From Nostoc sp. TCL240-02 (lineage in GTDB: Bacteria > Cyanobacteriota > Cyanobacteriia > Cyanobacteriales > Nostocaceae): a DNA stretch of 64,000 nucleotides. A program made the position numbers and the translations under genes. The notes under the pieces are model-generated. The model was not told where the DNA came from. It worked only from the letters and a program-made list of their open reading frames with translations, and did not search any database. The stretch spans positions 7,001,001 through 7,065,000 of the forward strand of contig NZ_CP040094.1 of NCBI RefSeq assembly GCF_013343235.1. Direction: 5' to 3'. The first letter of the stretch is position 1; every line of letters starts with the position of its first letter. Positions 46,039 through 55,613 of this stretch are shown here, piece by piece.

Positions 46039-46809
46039 TTACCAAGGCAATCTGCTTCCATCCCACGAGAAAAACTGTCCACTATCGCCTTCTTGAAGTT
46101 GTTCGATGACAGTCAATAATTGGGTAACAGTGCGTTCCACTGTGAATAATTTTTCCGCAGAGACATTTCGCTGGAAAGGACGGGAAAGGCGCGTATCAGT
46201 TGTACCAGGATGCAATGTCACTATTAATGCTTTCGGGCAACTTCTTTTATACTCAATTGCCGCAGTCCGCATCAACATATTGAGTGCTGCTTTAGAAGCA
46301 CGATAGCCATACCATCCACCAAGTTTGTTATCGCCAATACTGCCCAATTTAGCAGAAATACTAGCGAATACACTGCGTTCTCCATGACGAAACAAAGGCA
46401 ATAGATGTTTAGCTAGTAAGACAGCACCAATACTATTTATTTGAAAGTAGCGCAGCAAGTTTTCTGAATTTATCTGTCTTAAGCTTTTTTCAGGTTGCAA
46501 AGTATCTTCATGCAACAGTCCTACGCAGTTGACTACTAAATGCAGCTTGTCAACTTTGGCATGTATTTTTTGAATAGTTTCAACAATCTGCAACTCGTCA
46601 GTAATATCCATCTCCAAACAAATTAATCGCTCAGAATGTTCGTCCACAAGAGCTATTAAATCGGTGGATAATTCTAGCTGACGAGAAGTTGCAAAAATTT
46701 TAGCTATTTTCTCATCCTGTAGCAATCTTTTTACAAAACCAAAACCAATACCTTGGCTGGCTCCCACAATCAATGCATTTACAGAATTTATTTCATCAAT
46801 AAAAGACAT
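46039..46809 (-). CDS. Short-chain dehydrogenase/reductase (SDR)
   Basis: A 256-residue Rossmann enzyme. The cofactor motif is GASQGIGFGF, NCVGLLHED replaces NNAG, the catalytic Ser is in FASISAKLGSIG, and the YxxxK is YRASK. It resembles the CsgA-like/sniffer SDRs. The substrate is unknown. Its start lies only 6 bases from the stop of the GNAT gene upstream, which suggests a two-gene operon. Confidence 0.92.
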   Translation of the reverse strand: MSFIDEINSVNALIVGASQGIGFGFVKRLLQDEKIAKIFATSRQLELSTDLIALVDEHSERLICLEMDITDELQIVETIQKIHAKVDKLHLVVNCVGLLHEDTLQPEKSLRQINSENLLRYFQINSIGAVLLAKHLLPLFRHGERSVFASISAKLGSIGDNKLGGWYGYRASKAALNMLMRTAAIEYKRSCPKALIVTLHPGTTDTRLSRPFQRNVSAEKLFTVERTVTQLLTVIEQLQEGDSGQFFSWDGSRLPW

Positions 46810-46815
46810 ATCAAT

Positions 46816-47319
46816 TTAGGTTAATTGTGGAAGTATTTCATATTCATAGCGAGAGACAAAATAAGCACCAACTTGTCTGTCGCTATGATAACGGAAACCA
46901 AAGCCTTCATATACTGCTCTCAGGCGCGGACGAGAAGCATCGCAATCTAAACGTAAATAACGTTTCCCAAGTGTTTGTGCGCGTTCAACAGCCCAAGTCA
47001 GCAGTGCTGAAGAGACTTTACCACCAGAGTAGCATCGTCGAATTGCGAGGCGATGTACAAATGCTGATTCTTCCTGAGAGATATCGGGCCAGAAAAGTAA
47101 ATCCTCAAGCTGAAACTTTATTGTACCAGCAGGTTCACCAGCACACTCGGCAATGAAAAACAAGCCGTTAGCAACATCTTCAGAGATACTTTCTCGCGAT
47201 ACCTCGCTATCACCCCACAGAGGTATACCACGCCCTTGGAGCCACAAAGCTGCTTCTAACAATACATTCGAGACTATCACCGTATCTTGTATGGTTGCTT
47301 GGCGAATTGAGATGTACAT
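46816..47319 (-). CDS. GNAT-family N-acetyltransferase
   Basis: A 167-residue protein. The N-terminal IRQATIQDTVIVSNVLLEAA, the acetyl-CoA region FVHRLAIRRCYSGGKVSSALLTWAVERAQ and RLDCDASRPRLRAVYEGFGF follow the GNAT layout. The substrate is unknown. It is upstream of the SDR gene and probably co-transcribed with it. Confidence 0.88.
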   Translation of the reverse strand: MYISIRQATIQDTVIVSNVLLEAALWLQGRGIPLWGDSEVSRESISEDVANGLFFIAECAGEPAGTIKFQLEDLLFWPDISQEESAFVHRLAIRRCYSGGKVSSALLTWAVERAQTLGKRYLRLDCDASRPRLRAVYEGFGFRYHSDRQVGAYFVSRYEYEILPQLT

Positions 47320-47362
47320 TTAGTTATTAATTTTAGGTTGGAAAAAACATGAGATGAGTGCC

Positions 47363-47394
47363 TAACGCACCATTATCACGGGTTTGATGCGTTA
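47363..47394. repeat. Short palindrome TAACGCA/TGCGTTA
   Basis: A 7-bp inverted pair upstream of the GNAT gene, in a sequence context (CACGGGTTTGATGCG) like other Nostoc interspersed repeats. No clear ends. Confidence 0.4.
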
Positions 47395-47503
47395 CGCTGT
47401 CGATAACATATCCTACGGATATTTTCTCCAAATCAAACCGGATTCCTATATCTAGCTATTTTTTCAGTAATTAACAAATGAAAACTTTGGGTTTGTTAGA
47501 AAG

Positions 47504-48898
47504 TCACTTACCAATGCAAAATTTACTAAAAATTCTATCCAAAACTGATTCTGTTACTTCCTCACCACTAATTTCTCCTAATGCTTGGATTGCACCACGT
47601 AAGTCAATTGTCCAGAAATCAAGGGGGAGTTGCTGGGCAATTGTTGCTTGTACTTGCTCCAAAGAAGTTTTAGCTTGAATTAAAGCTGCTGCTTGCCTTT
47701 GGTTAATCGCTAAATCCATATCAGCAACTTGGAATTTTCCGGCGTTAACTATATCTAAAATTGCTGTTTCTAAAGCATCAACACCTTGATTTTGGGCTAC
47801 GGCTGTGACAATTTTAGATTTTAGATTTGGGATTTGGGATTGAAGATTTTTGCTTTCGTTTTCTTCTACTAAATCGATTTTGTTAATAACTAGAATTAAT
47901 GGACGGTGTTGTACCTGTTCATAAATTTCTCGATCGCCTTCTGTCCAACCTGCTGAAGCGTCGATAGTCAACAGCACTAAATCAGCTGCATTGGCAGCAC
48001 GGCGCGATCGCTCCACACCAATTTTTTCCACTTGATCTGTTGTTTCCCGAATCCCGGCTGTATCTAGCACTTGTACGGGAATTCCCTCGACAACTAGCTG
48101 GGATTCAACCACATCGCGGGTTGTACCGGGTAAGTCTGTGACGATCGCGCGATCGCTCCGACTCCAAGCGTTCAATAAGCTGGACTTACCCACGTTTGGC
48201 CGCCCCACAATTGCCACTTTTAAACCTGTGCGTAACAACTCACCTTTATCTTTGGTTGCCAATAACCTCGTTATTTCGGCGGCAATTTTCTCGATTTCTG
48301 ATATTATTGCTTTATCATCCAACGGCGGTAAGTCTTCCTCAAAATCGATTCTAGCTTCGATTTCTGCCAAAATATCTAAACAGTTAGCGCGTAACTGCCG
48401 GATCGGATGAGCTAATTTTCCCTGTAAACCAGCTAAGGCCGTTTGGGCAGCTTGAGGCGATTTAGCTCCCACTAAGTCAGCAATACCTTCGGCTTGAGTT
48501 AAATCCAATCGCCCATTTAAAAAGGCGCGGAGAGTAAATTCTCCGGGTTGAGCTAGTCTTGCACCATTTTCTAAACACAGTTGTAATACCTGCTGCACTG
48601 CCATTATTCCCCCGTGGCAATGGAATTCCACCACATCTTCACGGGTGTAAGAGCGGGGTGCTTTCATAATCAGCAATAGGGCTTCATCTACAAGTTGTTG
48701 GGTTTGGGGATGACGAATGTAACCGTAGAGAATTCGGTGAGTTTCCCAAACTTGTTGCCCTGGTGCATGAAAAAGAGTTTGGGCTAGAGCCATTGCTTCA
48801 GAACCAGACACCCGCACAATACCAACACTACCCTGTTGGGGGACAACAGCAGTTGCGATCGCAGCGATAGTTCCAGTAGTAGCAAAAACTTCTGACAT
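47504..48898 (-). CDS. mnmE: tRNA modification GTPase MnmE
   Basis: A 464-residue GTPase that, with MnmG, installs the carboxymethylaminomethyl group on U34 of tRNAs. The N-terminal folate domain starts [23 protein letters not shown]. The G domain has [29 protein letters not shown] and NKID. The C-terminal CIGK holds the conserved Cys. Length and motifs are normal. Confidence 0.97.
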   Translation of the reverse strand: MSEVFATTGTIAAIATAVVPQQGSVGIVRVSGSEAMALAQTLFHAPGQQVWETHRILYGYIRHPQTQQLVDEALLLIMKAPRSYTREDVVEFHCHGGIMAVQQVLQLCLENGARLAQPGEFTLRAFLNGRLDLTQAEGIADLVGAKSPQAAQTALAGLQGKLAHPIRQLRANCLDILAEIEARIDFEEDLPPLDDKAIISEIEKIAAEITRLLATKDKGELLRTGLKVAIVGRPNVGKSSLLNAWSRSDRAIVTDLPGTTRDVVESQLVVEGIPVQVLDTAGIRETTDQVEKIGVERSRRAANAADLVLLTIDASAGWTEGDREIYEQVQHRPLILVINKIDLVEENESKNLQSQIPNLKSKIVTAVAQNQGVDALETAILDIVNAGKFQVADMDLAINQRQAAALIQAKTSLEQVQATIAQQLPLDFWTIDLRGAIQALGEISGEEVTESVLDRIFSKFCIGK

Positions 48899-48917
48899 GA
48901 GTGCCCTTCATAAGAGT

Positions 48918-48960
48918 GAAAAGTTAGGAGTCAAAATCATAACTCATAACTGATAACTTT
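48918..48960. repeat. Short repeats AGTTAGGAGT/CATAACTCATAACT
   Basis: Complementary STRR arms of the same type as in the rbcL-rbcX spacer, just upstream of mnmE. Similar units recur at 49037-49085. Confidence 0.65.
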
Positions 48961-49105
48961 TTAAATGGTAGGTGTTTAGACTAATAGGATAGCAACTGGC
49001 AAGGTAAAATTTACTTAGAGGTTAATGCCTGATAGTAAAGAGTTAGGGGTGAATATTAGAACTCACAACTTTATAACTTATAAGTTTTAGAGAGAGGAAT
49101 TTACT

Positions 49106-49306
49106 GTGGAGCAAAAGATTAACTGTGCTGTAGCCTGTGTTAACGGTTGTGTTTTAGGGGATAAATGCCCGAACATCGAGTATAGAGAGGCAGCCGCAAA
49201 ATTTATTGAAGATACTCCCCTAGACAAAATGTTGGAATTGGCACAAGAACGTCTGCGAAAAAAAATGACGGAACCGCCAAAATGGGTTTTTCCTGAAGAT
49301 CCATAG
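49106..49306 (+). CDS. Small conserved cyanobacterial protein with four Cys
   Basis: A 66-residue protein from a GTG with an AGAGAGAGGA ribosome-binding site. EQKINCAVACVNGCVLGDKCPN has a CX3CX3CX5C pattern that might bind metal or form disulfides. The rest is helical, ending WVFPEDP. I recognise it as a recurrent hypothetical in Nostocales, but no function is known. Confidence 0.65.
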   Translation: MEQKINCAVACVNGCVLGDKCPNIEYREAAAKFIEDTPLDKMLELAQERLRKKMTEPPKWVFPEDP

Positions 49307-49449
49307 CATTCGGGCCAACAGGCACAAGCAAGACAGCACAAAGATTAAATAGTATCTGGATCTATATTTAATTCTCGCAGTTTTGCCGCCAAGCGATCGC
49401 TGCTTTGAAATACCTCATAACCAAGTCTCAATTAAGTATTTACGCCTTA

Positions 49450-50478
49450 TAGCGGTTATCAGTCTACTTCAGTACAGTAGGAGAGAGCAATTCTACTGAT
49501 AATTGGTGGTGATGAAAGCCTACTCTCTCGACTTGCGTCAAAAAATAGTTGATGCTTATGCCTGCGGTGACATTTCCCAACGAAAACTGGCTAAAAACTT
49601 TGGTGTCACCTTAAGTTTTGTGCAAAATTTACTCAAACGCCATCGAGAATTGGGGATGATAGGCCCCAAGGTGCGGACTGAGCAGACAGCAACAAAGTTG
49701 AATGCTGAACAGTTAGAAATCCTGCGCCAACTCGTCATAGCACAGCCCGATGCGACGTTAAGCGAATTGCGGGAACGACTTTACGAGAAAACAGAGGTCT
49801 TAATTGGGGTAGCTACGGTGAATCGGATGGTTCGCTGGAAACTTCACCTCAACCTCAAAAAAAAGTCTCCACCTCACAAAAAAGGTAGTGATGAAGTCCA
49901 ACTAGCCCGATTTGAGTACTGGAAACTCTTGAGGGGGATACCCGTCGAAGAGCTGATTTTCTTAGATGAATCGGGAGTTAATCTGTCCTTCATCCGCAAA
50001 TGTGCCCGCGCCTTGCCTGGCCTTTCGGGCCTATGCTCAAAAGCCCAACCGCAAAGGGAAAAATGTCTCGGTAATTGGTGCAATTAGCTTGAAAGGACTG
50101 CTCACCCAATGGAGTGGCTTAGGTTCTATCGATGCTTTGACTTTTGATGCCTTCATCGCCCAAAAGCTCGTACCCAAACTTTGGCCTGGTGCAGTGGTGA
50201 TCATGGATAACTGCTCAATCCATAAAAGTGATGAACTTGAAGCTTTGCTCATCGCTGCTGGCGCTCATCTCATTTATCTCCCCCCCTATTCTCCCGATTT
50301 TTCACCGATTGAGAATTGTTGGTCCAAGATTAAGAACATTCTCCGTCGCATCGGTGCAAGGACATACCCTGATTTACTCCAGGCATTAGATACGGCATTC
50401 GCAGAAGTGACAATAGAGAATTTGCTGGGTTGGTTTACTCACTGCTGCTACTGTACCTCACAAGACTGATAACCGCTA
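49450..50478 (+). mobile_element. IS630-family element (1029 bp), TA target duplication
   Basis: The ends TAGCGGTTATCAGTCT (49450) and AGACTGATAACCGCTA (ending 50478) are exact inverted repeats. TA lies outside both ends (49448-49449, 50479-50480), as IS630/Tc1 elements require. It contains one transposase in two frames. Confidence 0.92.
49503..50469 (+). pseudogene. IS630-family transposase with one frame change
   Basis: The first frame (49503-50087) has the N-terminal helix-turn-helix (SLDLRQKIVDAYACGDISQRKLAKNF) and the first DDE Asp in FLDESGVN. It then runs out after ALPGL. Near 50020-50025 the frame moves by +1 and continues RAYAQKPNRKGKNVSVIGAI, VIMDNCSIHKSDELE and LPPYSPDFSPIENCWSKIK (the last catalytic acidic residue is Glu) to the end. 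An extra T in a TTT run explains it. Programmed +1 shifting is possible but no known signal is seen. Confidence 0.82.
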
Positions 50479-50596
50479 TAGCGATCGCTTCTGACCGATA
50501 TTAAGCTAATTATTCTTCGCATATAGGTTTTGCAACTTATTTGACAAATTGACCAGTCATTGCTGTGTAATTGTTGGCTATGTCACACCAAAACAT

Positions 50597-50857
50597 TTAG
50601 TATTTTGCCTGAACTGCAAGGTCATCCATTTGCTTGATTGCATTCCAATCAATCGCAGCAACCCACAAGTATTCTTCAGTTGAATACTGTATCACTCCCT
50701 CTACTTCTAAATCCTCACTGTATAATGTAAGCAATTTTCCGTCTTGTAATTCAATGTTCTGACGAGCTAGGTCTTCAACTGTGCCAATACAATTTAGACG
50801 TAGGCGACCTTGATTATCAGCATTATGAAAATCAGCAAAGATTCTAGGTGTATTCAT
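50597..50857 (-). CDS. Small soluble protein downstream of the toxin-like pseudogene
   Basis: An 86-residue protein starting MNTPRIFADFHNADNQGRLRLN, with a GAGAAAG ribosome-binding site. It is beta-rich (LTLYSEDLEVEGVIQYSTEEYLWVAAIDW) and acidic. It recurs, as I remember it, as a small hypothetical in cyanobacteria. Placed just after the toxin-like gene on the same strand it could be an immunity or antitoxin partner, but that is inference. Confidence 0.6.
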   Translation of the reverse strand: MNTPRIFADFHNADNQGRLRLNCIGTVEDLARQNIELQDGKLLTLYSEDLEVEGVIQYSTEEYLWVAAIDWNAIKQMDDLAVQAKY

Positions 50858-51343
50858 AAACTTTCTCTAATAACTATTGTTCTCGTGCTGGATTTGGATA
50901 TGTGGGCGTAAGAAGATTGCTAATTTCTTCAGGGGTTAAGCCACTTCAGGTAGCATGATGTGGACTTCTTCCTGATGTTCGGATTACATCTCCTTCTGTT
51001 TTGCGAACCTCACCTACTGTTGTAACACCAACCTGCCCATGAGGAATATTTACTGCCAGTTCTTTTACAGATAATCCTAAAGCACATTCTACAGAAATCC
51101 CAGTAATTCCGCAGGGGTGAGTTCCCATTCCACGCCTAATATCTTCTGGACGATTGCGACCTCCTCGAACTACTAATGCTTCGTCTGGAATTCTCTGTGG
51201 TGACTCAGCGTTAGGTGAATCGCCAGACTCTTAAAGTATTTCTGTAGTTTTTCTTCCTTAGTACGTTGCTTGATAGCTTCCAGTATTTGATTTTTTTTGT
51301 CACTACTACTTAGTTCAGAAGCAGAGATTTCTATGAACAGAAG

Positions 51344-52524
51344 CAGAAATGTTGAATGCTGATACAAAACTTTACATTATTAGTTACACTAAGTCTCAAA
51401 AGCTTAAATTAGTCAGCAAAACATCATCTCCTCAAACCAATGAACATAGCTGATTTTCTGACACATACAAGATTGAAGATAGCGGAATTTATCTAATAGT
51501 GTATGTCCCCATTGTTCGGGAATAGATAAAAGCTGTAAAATCAGATAGGCTATCAAGCTCACGTAAATTTGTATGGTAATACCATTGACGTTTTTGGTAA
51601 TGAGTTTGTCAAGTTTTAAGTGCATCTTTAAAAACTTCCACAACAATTCAACTCCCCAACGTAATCGATAAATATCCCTAATTTCATCATCATGAACAGC
51701 TGCATCTCCCGACTCTGGTAAATTAGTCACTAAGCGAAACTCGGTTTTTGTCTCTAAATCACAGAAATTAATTACTCTATAAGCTTGAGCATCATCAGAT
51801 GCACCAACTTTGACCAATCCATTTGAGCCATCAAATTCTAGTTTCCAATTGTTTTTTATCCGCAAAACAAAATATTTGTTTTCTTGTACTAATTCTTGGA
51901 TAAATTTTAATCCAGCAAAACCCCTATCCATTACTCCAACAGCATTTATTGGGAGACTAGACATCATTTTGGAACCAAATTTATAATCATGGTCATGTCC
52001 AAAATTGATGAAGTTATCTTCTGGGCTTCCTGTGGAGAGATTTAAGGAACTAAACAGCTTGACTTGATGATGACCTAGTACCCATAACAATTTACTTGTG
52101 AGAGTAATAATTGTTGAATCTATTGGACAAATTGCATATTTATTGTGTAACTTTTTTTGAACTTTCTTCTGTACTAATTCATTTAATTTTTGGTAAATCT
52201 CTTGAAAAGGTTTTTGGCTTCGATGTAAATTTGCTTTAGAGAAAGTAGAAATATCTACCTCAAAACAATTGTTATTTAATCTGTTAAACAAATCTCGCAT
52301 ACTTGTTAAGCTGTTATCCAGGGCATAGGATAGCCAGCACTCAAAAAACAGACGACTGTTCAATACTGGATAATCGTTTTTTGGCAGGCTTTTCAGTATA
52401 TCTTTGACAATTTTGGGAAATGAATTTATAATCACAATCAAACTAATATATTTTAAGCCTTAGCCCAAAACTACCATATTTTGGGCTATTTTTATCGGAT
52501 TTTTCTTAACATTCAACACTTCTG
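51344..52524 (-). mobile_element. IS4-family element (1181 bp) with 9-bp target duplication
   Basis: The ends are CAGAAATGTTGAATGCTGA at 51344 and CAGAAGTGTTGAATGTTAA read inward from 52524. The direct repeat GAACAGAAG flanks it at 51335-51343 and 52525-52533. One transposase gene fills it. It interrupts the toxin-like gene. Confidence 0.9.
51413..52441 (-). CDS. IS4-family transposase
   Basis: A 342-residue transposase. The DDE residues are visible: Asp in CPIDSTIITL, Asp in GVMDRGFAG, and Glu in the YRLRWGVELLWKFLKMHLKL signature (Y-2-R-3-E-6-K). The reading frame is intact, so the element may still move. The C-terminal part (YVSLIAYLILQLL) is the usual hydrophobic strand and helix. It could also drive short elements with related ends, but the MITE at 43499 has different ends. 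Confidence 0.92.
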   Translation of the reverse strand: MIVIINSFPKIVKDILKSLPKNDYPVLNSRLFFECWLSYALDNSLTSMRDLFNRLNNNCFEVDISTFSKANLHRSQKPFQEIYQKLNELVQKKVQKKLHNKYAICPIDSTIITLTSKLLWVLGHHQVKLFSSLNLSTGSPEDNFINFGHDHDYKFGSKMMSSLPINAVGVMDRGFAGLKFIQELVQENKYFVLRIKNNWKLEFDGSNGLVKVGASDDAQAYRVINFCDLETKTEFRLVTNLPESGDAAVHDDEIRDIYRLRWGVELLWKFLKMHLKLDKLITKNVNGITIQIYVSLIAYLILQLLSIPEQWGHTLLDKFRYLQSCMCQKISYVHWFEEMMFC

Positions 52525-52628
52525 GAACAGAAGATATGCTTCAATCTGATTCTTTAGATTCTCCCAATTCTCGATCATGCTTGTTAATATTTGGTTTTTT
52601 AAATCAAAATCCTTGTTAGTGATGTTGT

Positions 52629-54257
52629 TTAAATATCTAATCCAACTACCATTAATTCAGGCGGATGTTCAACATTGAACTGGTAATATATCTCCCTTTT
52701 TTCTTGTGCTGGAAGAGTTATCTGCCATTCTAAAATTCCCATTTCACCCAGTTGAATTTGTGGATTACTGCGGCTGAGACGCACTTTAATTTGCTCGTTG
52801 CGACTAATTGGCAATTGTTCAGTTACTTTCAGATTTACTTCTTTGTCGAATAAGTTAGTAATTATCAATCGATAACTATAAGTAATCCGGCGCTGGTTGC
52901 TAATTAGTCTCTTGTCTACCAGACGTTCAACTAATTCGCGCTCAATTTTCAAACCTTCATCAATCCCTAAATTCAGTTTGAATTCTTGTCCTGGCGCAAT
53001 ATTCTGTAACTGAGTTGTCCCAATAAAAACATTGTTGCGGAAAATATTCGCTTTCCCTGGTAACAAAGTCGCACCATTGGGATTATTTTTTACATTTGCT
53101 TGCAGATAAGCAAAACTTACCAAACGTGGCATTGCCACATAATCAAAGTTACAAGGATAATCATCATTGAAAATCGTAGTTTTATGAGGTGCGCCATCAC
53201 TGGGAATGTTACCGCCACCATTCAATTTAAAGGTAACTACACTCCCTTCTTTGGATACTTCTGCTGTAACAGGTTCTGCTTGAATTAGAACATCATCTGA
53301 AACTTCGTCTTCTTCTTGCCAATCTGTTCTGGCAGCACTAGGCGGTTCTGCGATGCTAGGCAGCAATGGTGGCTGTGCAGCAAATCGTCGTTGTCGTAAC
53401 ATTTGTGGACGTGGCGCATCAATATACCAAGGTTCAAGTTTAGGTGGAAGTGTACCTAATCCCGGTTTAGCGGTAGAAAGGGTAAGATTTGCACCAATCC
53501 AATCTTCGCCACTGCTTTGAGTGATTTCTGCAAGGTAGCCCAGATGCACAAGATCGCTGGTAGTGCTAAAGCGCAAGTCATAAAGCGGAGTCCAACTGGC
53601 ACGATTTACGATGTAAGACACTTCTAATTCAAATTCGCCTTCACCTGTAACTTCAACTCCTACAACTATGCTCAAACTCTCTTTGGGATGGGGCGTTTGA
53701 ATTTTTTGCAATGAGGCGCGGAGTACTTGCAGTTCTTTGTCTAATTCCTGCTGTTGGGTTTTGCACTCTCCAGATGCGATCGCATATTCACTATACTGGC
53801 TTCCGAGAAAGTTCAAAAAATCCAAAGTTTCGCTCAGGCTGAGATTTTTCCGAGACAAACTTTGTGCAAAGGGTTCTTCGGTTTTTTCGCGTAACCCGGC
53901 GATAAAACTAGATTGTAATGTTAAAGCATCGACTTGGGCTTGTAGATGGCGTTTTTCTGCGTCTAACTGCTCAATTTGCCTTGTCAAATGTGCGACTCGC
54001 TCCGCCACAGGTTCAGTGGTGTAAATGCGATCGCTACTCACTCCCATCAAACGCACTGCCACTGTGCCTGCACCACTAACTCTGACAGACTCGGTTTCTA
54101 GAGTCTCTGGCACTGGTGTAATTACTAATTCCTGTTCAATTCCTGTTAAATCAACTACACCCCGTCGTGTAACCAATGCTCTGTCAGCATACACCGTAAC
54201 AGCTACAATCTCGCTTTGTACTGTTTTGCGCCAAGATGGTATTTCCGGGTTAACCAT
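52629..54257 (-). CDS. MuiA-family (DUF4139) protein
   Basis: A 542-residue protein. The N-terminal DUF4140 part (IVAVTVYADRALVTRRGVVDL) and a coiled coil (about 85-130) precede the DUF4139 domain (VSYIVNRASWTPLYDLRFST, DWIGANLTLSTAKPGLGTLPPKLEPW). Homologues are annotated mucoidy inhibitor MuiA, mechanism unclear. No signal peptide. It precedes, on the same strand, the toxin-like pseudogene. Confidence 0.9.
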   Translation of the reverse strand: MVNPEIPSWRKTVQSEIVAVTVYADRALVTRRGVVDLTGIEQELVITPVPETLETESVRVSGAGTVAVRLMGVSSDRIYTTEPVAERVAHLTRQIEQLDAEKRHLQAQVDALTLQSSFIAGLREKTEEPFAQSLSRKNLSLSETLDFLNFLGSQYSEYAIASGECKTQQQELDKELQVLRASLQKIQTPHPKESLSIVVGVEVTGEGEFELEVSYIVNRASWTPLYDLRFSTTSDLVHLGYLAEITQSSGEDWIGANLTLSTAKPGLGTLPPKLEPWYIDAPRPQMLRQRRFAAQPPLLPSIAEPPSAARTDWQEEDEVSDDVLIQAEPVTAEVSKEGSVVTFKLNGGGNIPSDGAPHKTTIFNDDYPCNFDYVAMPRLVSFAYLQANVKNNPNGATLLPGKANIFRNNVFIGTTQLQNIAPGQEFKLNLGIDEGLKIERELVERLVDKRLISNQRRITYSYRLIITNLFDKEVNLKVTEQLPISRNEQIKVRLSRSNPQIQLGEMGILEWQITLPAQEKREIYYQFNVEHPPELMVVGLDI

Positions 54258-54352
54258 TGCCAGTTTTCCCCCATTTTTAATTGATTCTGCTGGTTAATTG
54301 TCAATGGTTGTCGGTCTAAGAGTCAACCCCTTGGGTTAATTCGTAATTCGTA

Positions 54353-54420
54353 ATGACGCTCTCTACGAGACGCTGCGCGAACGCGGACTCGCTACCGCTA
54401 CGCTAACGTAATTCGTAATT
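54353..54420. repeat. Dispersed GC-rich repeat and TAATTCG palindrome
   Basis: CTCTCTACGAGACGCTGC and CTCGCTACCGCTACGCTAACG are the complement of the unit at 30618-30684. The flanks carry AATTCGTAATTACGAATT palindromic units that abut the LysR stop. Confidence 0.7.
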
Positions 54421-55372
54421 ACGAATTATTTGATCCATTAAGTGGTTCAAGCATATTAGAAGTAGTATCAACGTTTTGATCTACAAAATTTCTTGCAGCA
54501 GCCAGGAGATAGTCATAATAGGCACGAGCGACGATAGATAGCTGCTTCCCTGCGGGGTAAACCATGTACCAATTTCGCTGAATGGGAAAGTGTTGGACAT
54601 CTAAAATACTAAAATCGGAGACATCTGATAGTAAAGTATGACGAGATAAAACCGAAATTCCTAAACCACCTGCGATCGCTTGTTTAATTGCTTCGTTACT
54701 TCCCAACTCTAACTTGACTTTTACTGTCACCCCTTGTTCTTCAAATAGACTTTGGACGGCGCGGCGAGTTCCTGAACCTGGTTCTCGCATAATAAAAGGT
54801 TGGTTAGACAGGCGTTGGATCGGAATATTCTTTTCCTTAGATAACGGATGATTAATTGGTGCAAAGACGATCAAAGGGTTTTCTAAAAATGGTTCACAAG
54901 TCACATCCATATTGTCTGGAACTTGACTCATAATATACAAGTCGTCCAGATTCTGACTCATCCGTTCCAAAATTTGCTCGTGATTCGTTACTTGTAGAGA
55001 TATATCAATCCCTGGATAAAGTTCGCAAAACGGCCCTAACAAGCGTGGGATAAAATATTTTGCTGTTGTAATCACTGCCAAGCGTAATTGTCCCTGTTTT
55101 AGCCCTTTTAAATCTGCCACCTTCATTTCATATTGGGCTATATTTTCAAAAATCTGCCGACAAGTGGCAAATAATTCTCGTCCTGCCTCGGTGAGATACA
55201 ACCGCTTTCCCACTTGCTCAAATAATGGCAACCCTACCGATTTTGTGAGTTGCTTAATCTGCATAGAAACGGTAGGTTGGGTGAGAAACAATTCCTCAGC
55301 AGCCCGCGTAAAGCTACTGTGCCGTGCCGCAGCCTCGAATACCTTTAACTGGTGCAGCGTCGCTTGTTTCAA
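54419..55372 (-). CDS. LysR-family regulator beside the ccm operon (RbcR/CmpR-like)
   Basis: A 317-residue LysR protein. The N-terminal helix-turn-helix reads RHSSFTRAAEELFLTQPTVSMQIKQL, followed by the effector domain from about residue 90 (RLAVITTAKYFIPRLLGPFC). It belongs to the RbcR/CmpR/NdhR group that controls carbon fixation and CO2 uptake genes in response to RuBP, 2-phosphoglycolate or 2-oxoglutarate. It follows ccmO on the same strand, at 240 bases, so it may regulate this cluster. The exact paralogue cannot be named from sequence reading alone. Confidence 0.9.
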   Translation of the reverse strand: MKQATLHQLKVFEAAARHSSFTRAAEELFLTQPTVSMQIKQLTKSVGLPLFEQVGKRLYLTEAGRELFATCRQIFENIAQYEMKVADLKGLKQGQLRLAVITTAKYFIPRLLGPFCELYPGIDISLQVTNHEQILERMSQNLDDLYIMSQVPDNMDVTCEPFLENPLIVFAPINHPLSKEKNIPIQRLSNQPFIMREPGSGTRRAVQSLFEEQGVTVKVKLELGSNEAIKQAIAGGLGISVLSRHTLLSDVSDFSILDVQHFPIQRNWYMVYPAGKQLSIVARAYYDYLLAAARNFVDQNVDTTSNMLEPLNGSNNS

Positions 55373-55613
55373 AGGTGGTTCTCCTCTATATAGTTATTCA
55401 TCGATATAAAACTAGTATTAACTGAACAGTTGCAAATGGTATAGCAATACCAATAGAAATTTACGAGTTTTATTATAGATAAAACTCTATTACTTCTATT
55501 AAAATAAAGGTATTTTATTTATAGATTGAAGAAGCTATTATCAAAACAACAAGAAAAGCGTAAGATTCCTTCCACTTCCCGATGAATGATGATTTTTCGA
55601 AATTCATCTATCA

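Larger units (their letters stand above)
50874..52578 (-). pseudogene. Toxin-like gene broken by an IS4 element, a frameshift and a stop
   Basis: Upstream of the IS, the frame reads MIENWENLKNQIEAYLLF. Removing 51344-52524 with one 9-bp duplicate continues in frame as IEISASELSSSDKKNQILEA to LQKYF. A one-base change near 51235 then leads into ESGDSPNAESPQRIPDEALV, VRGGRNRPEDIRRGMGTHPCG and IPHGQVGVTTVGEVRK. A TGA at about 50946 follows SPHHAT, and the frame then reads SGLTPEEISNLLTP to a TAG at 50874. The VRGG...THPCGITG tail looks like a polymorphic-toxin-type domain but I cannot name the family. Confidence 0.65.

Noticed and set aside
54025..54297. Plus-strand frames opposite the MuiA gene
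   Set aside because: Shadow frames of a well-supported gene; Ser/Thr/Val-rich composition typical of antisense reading.
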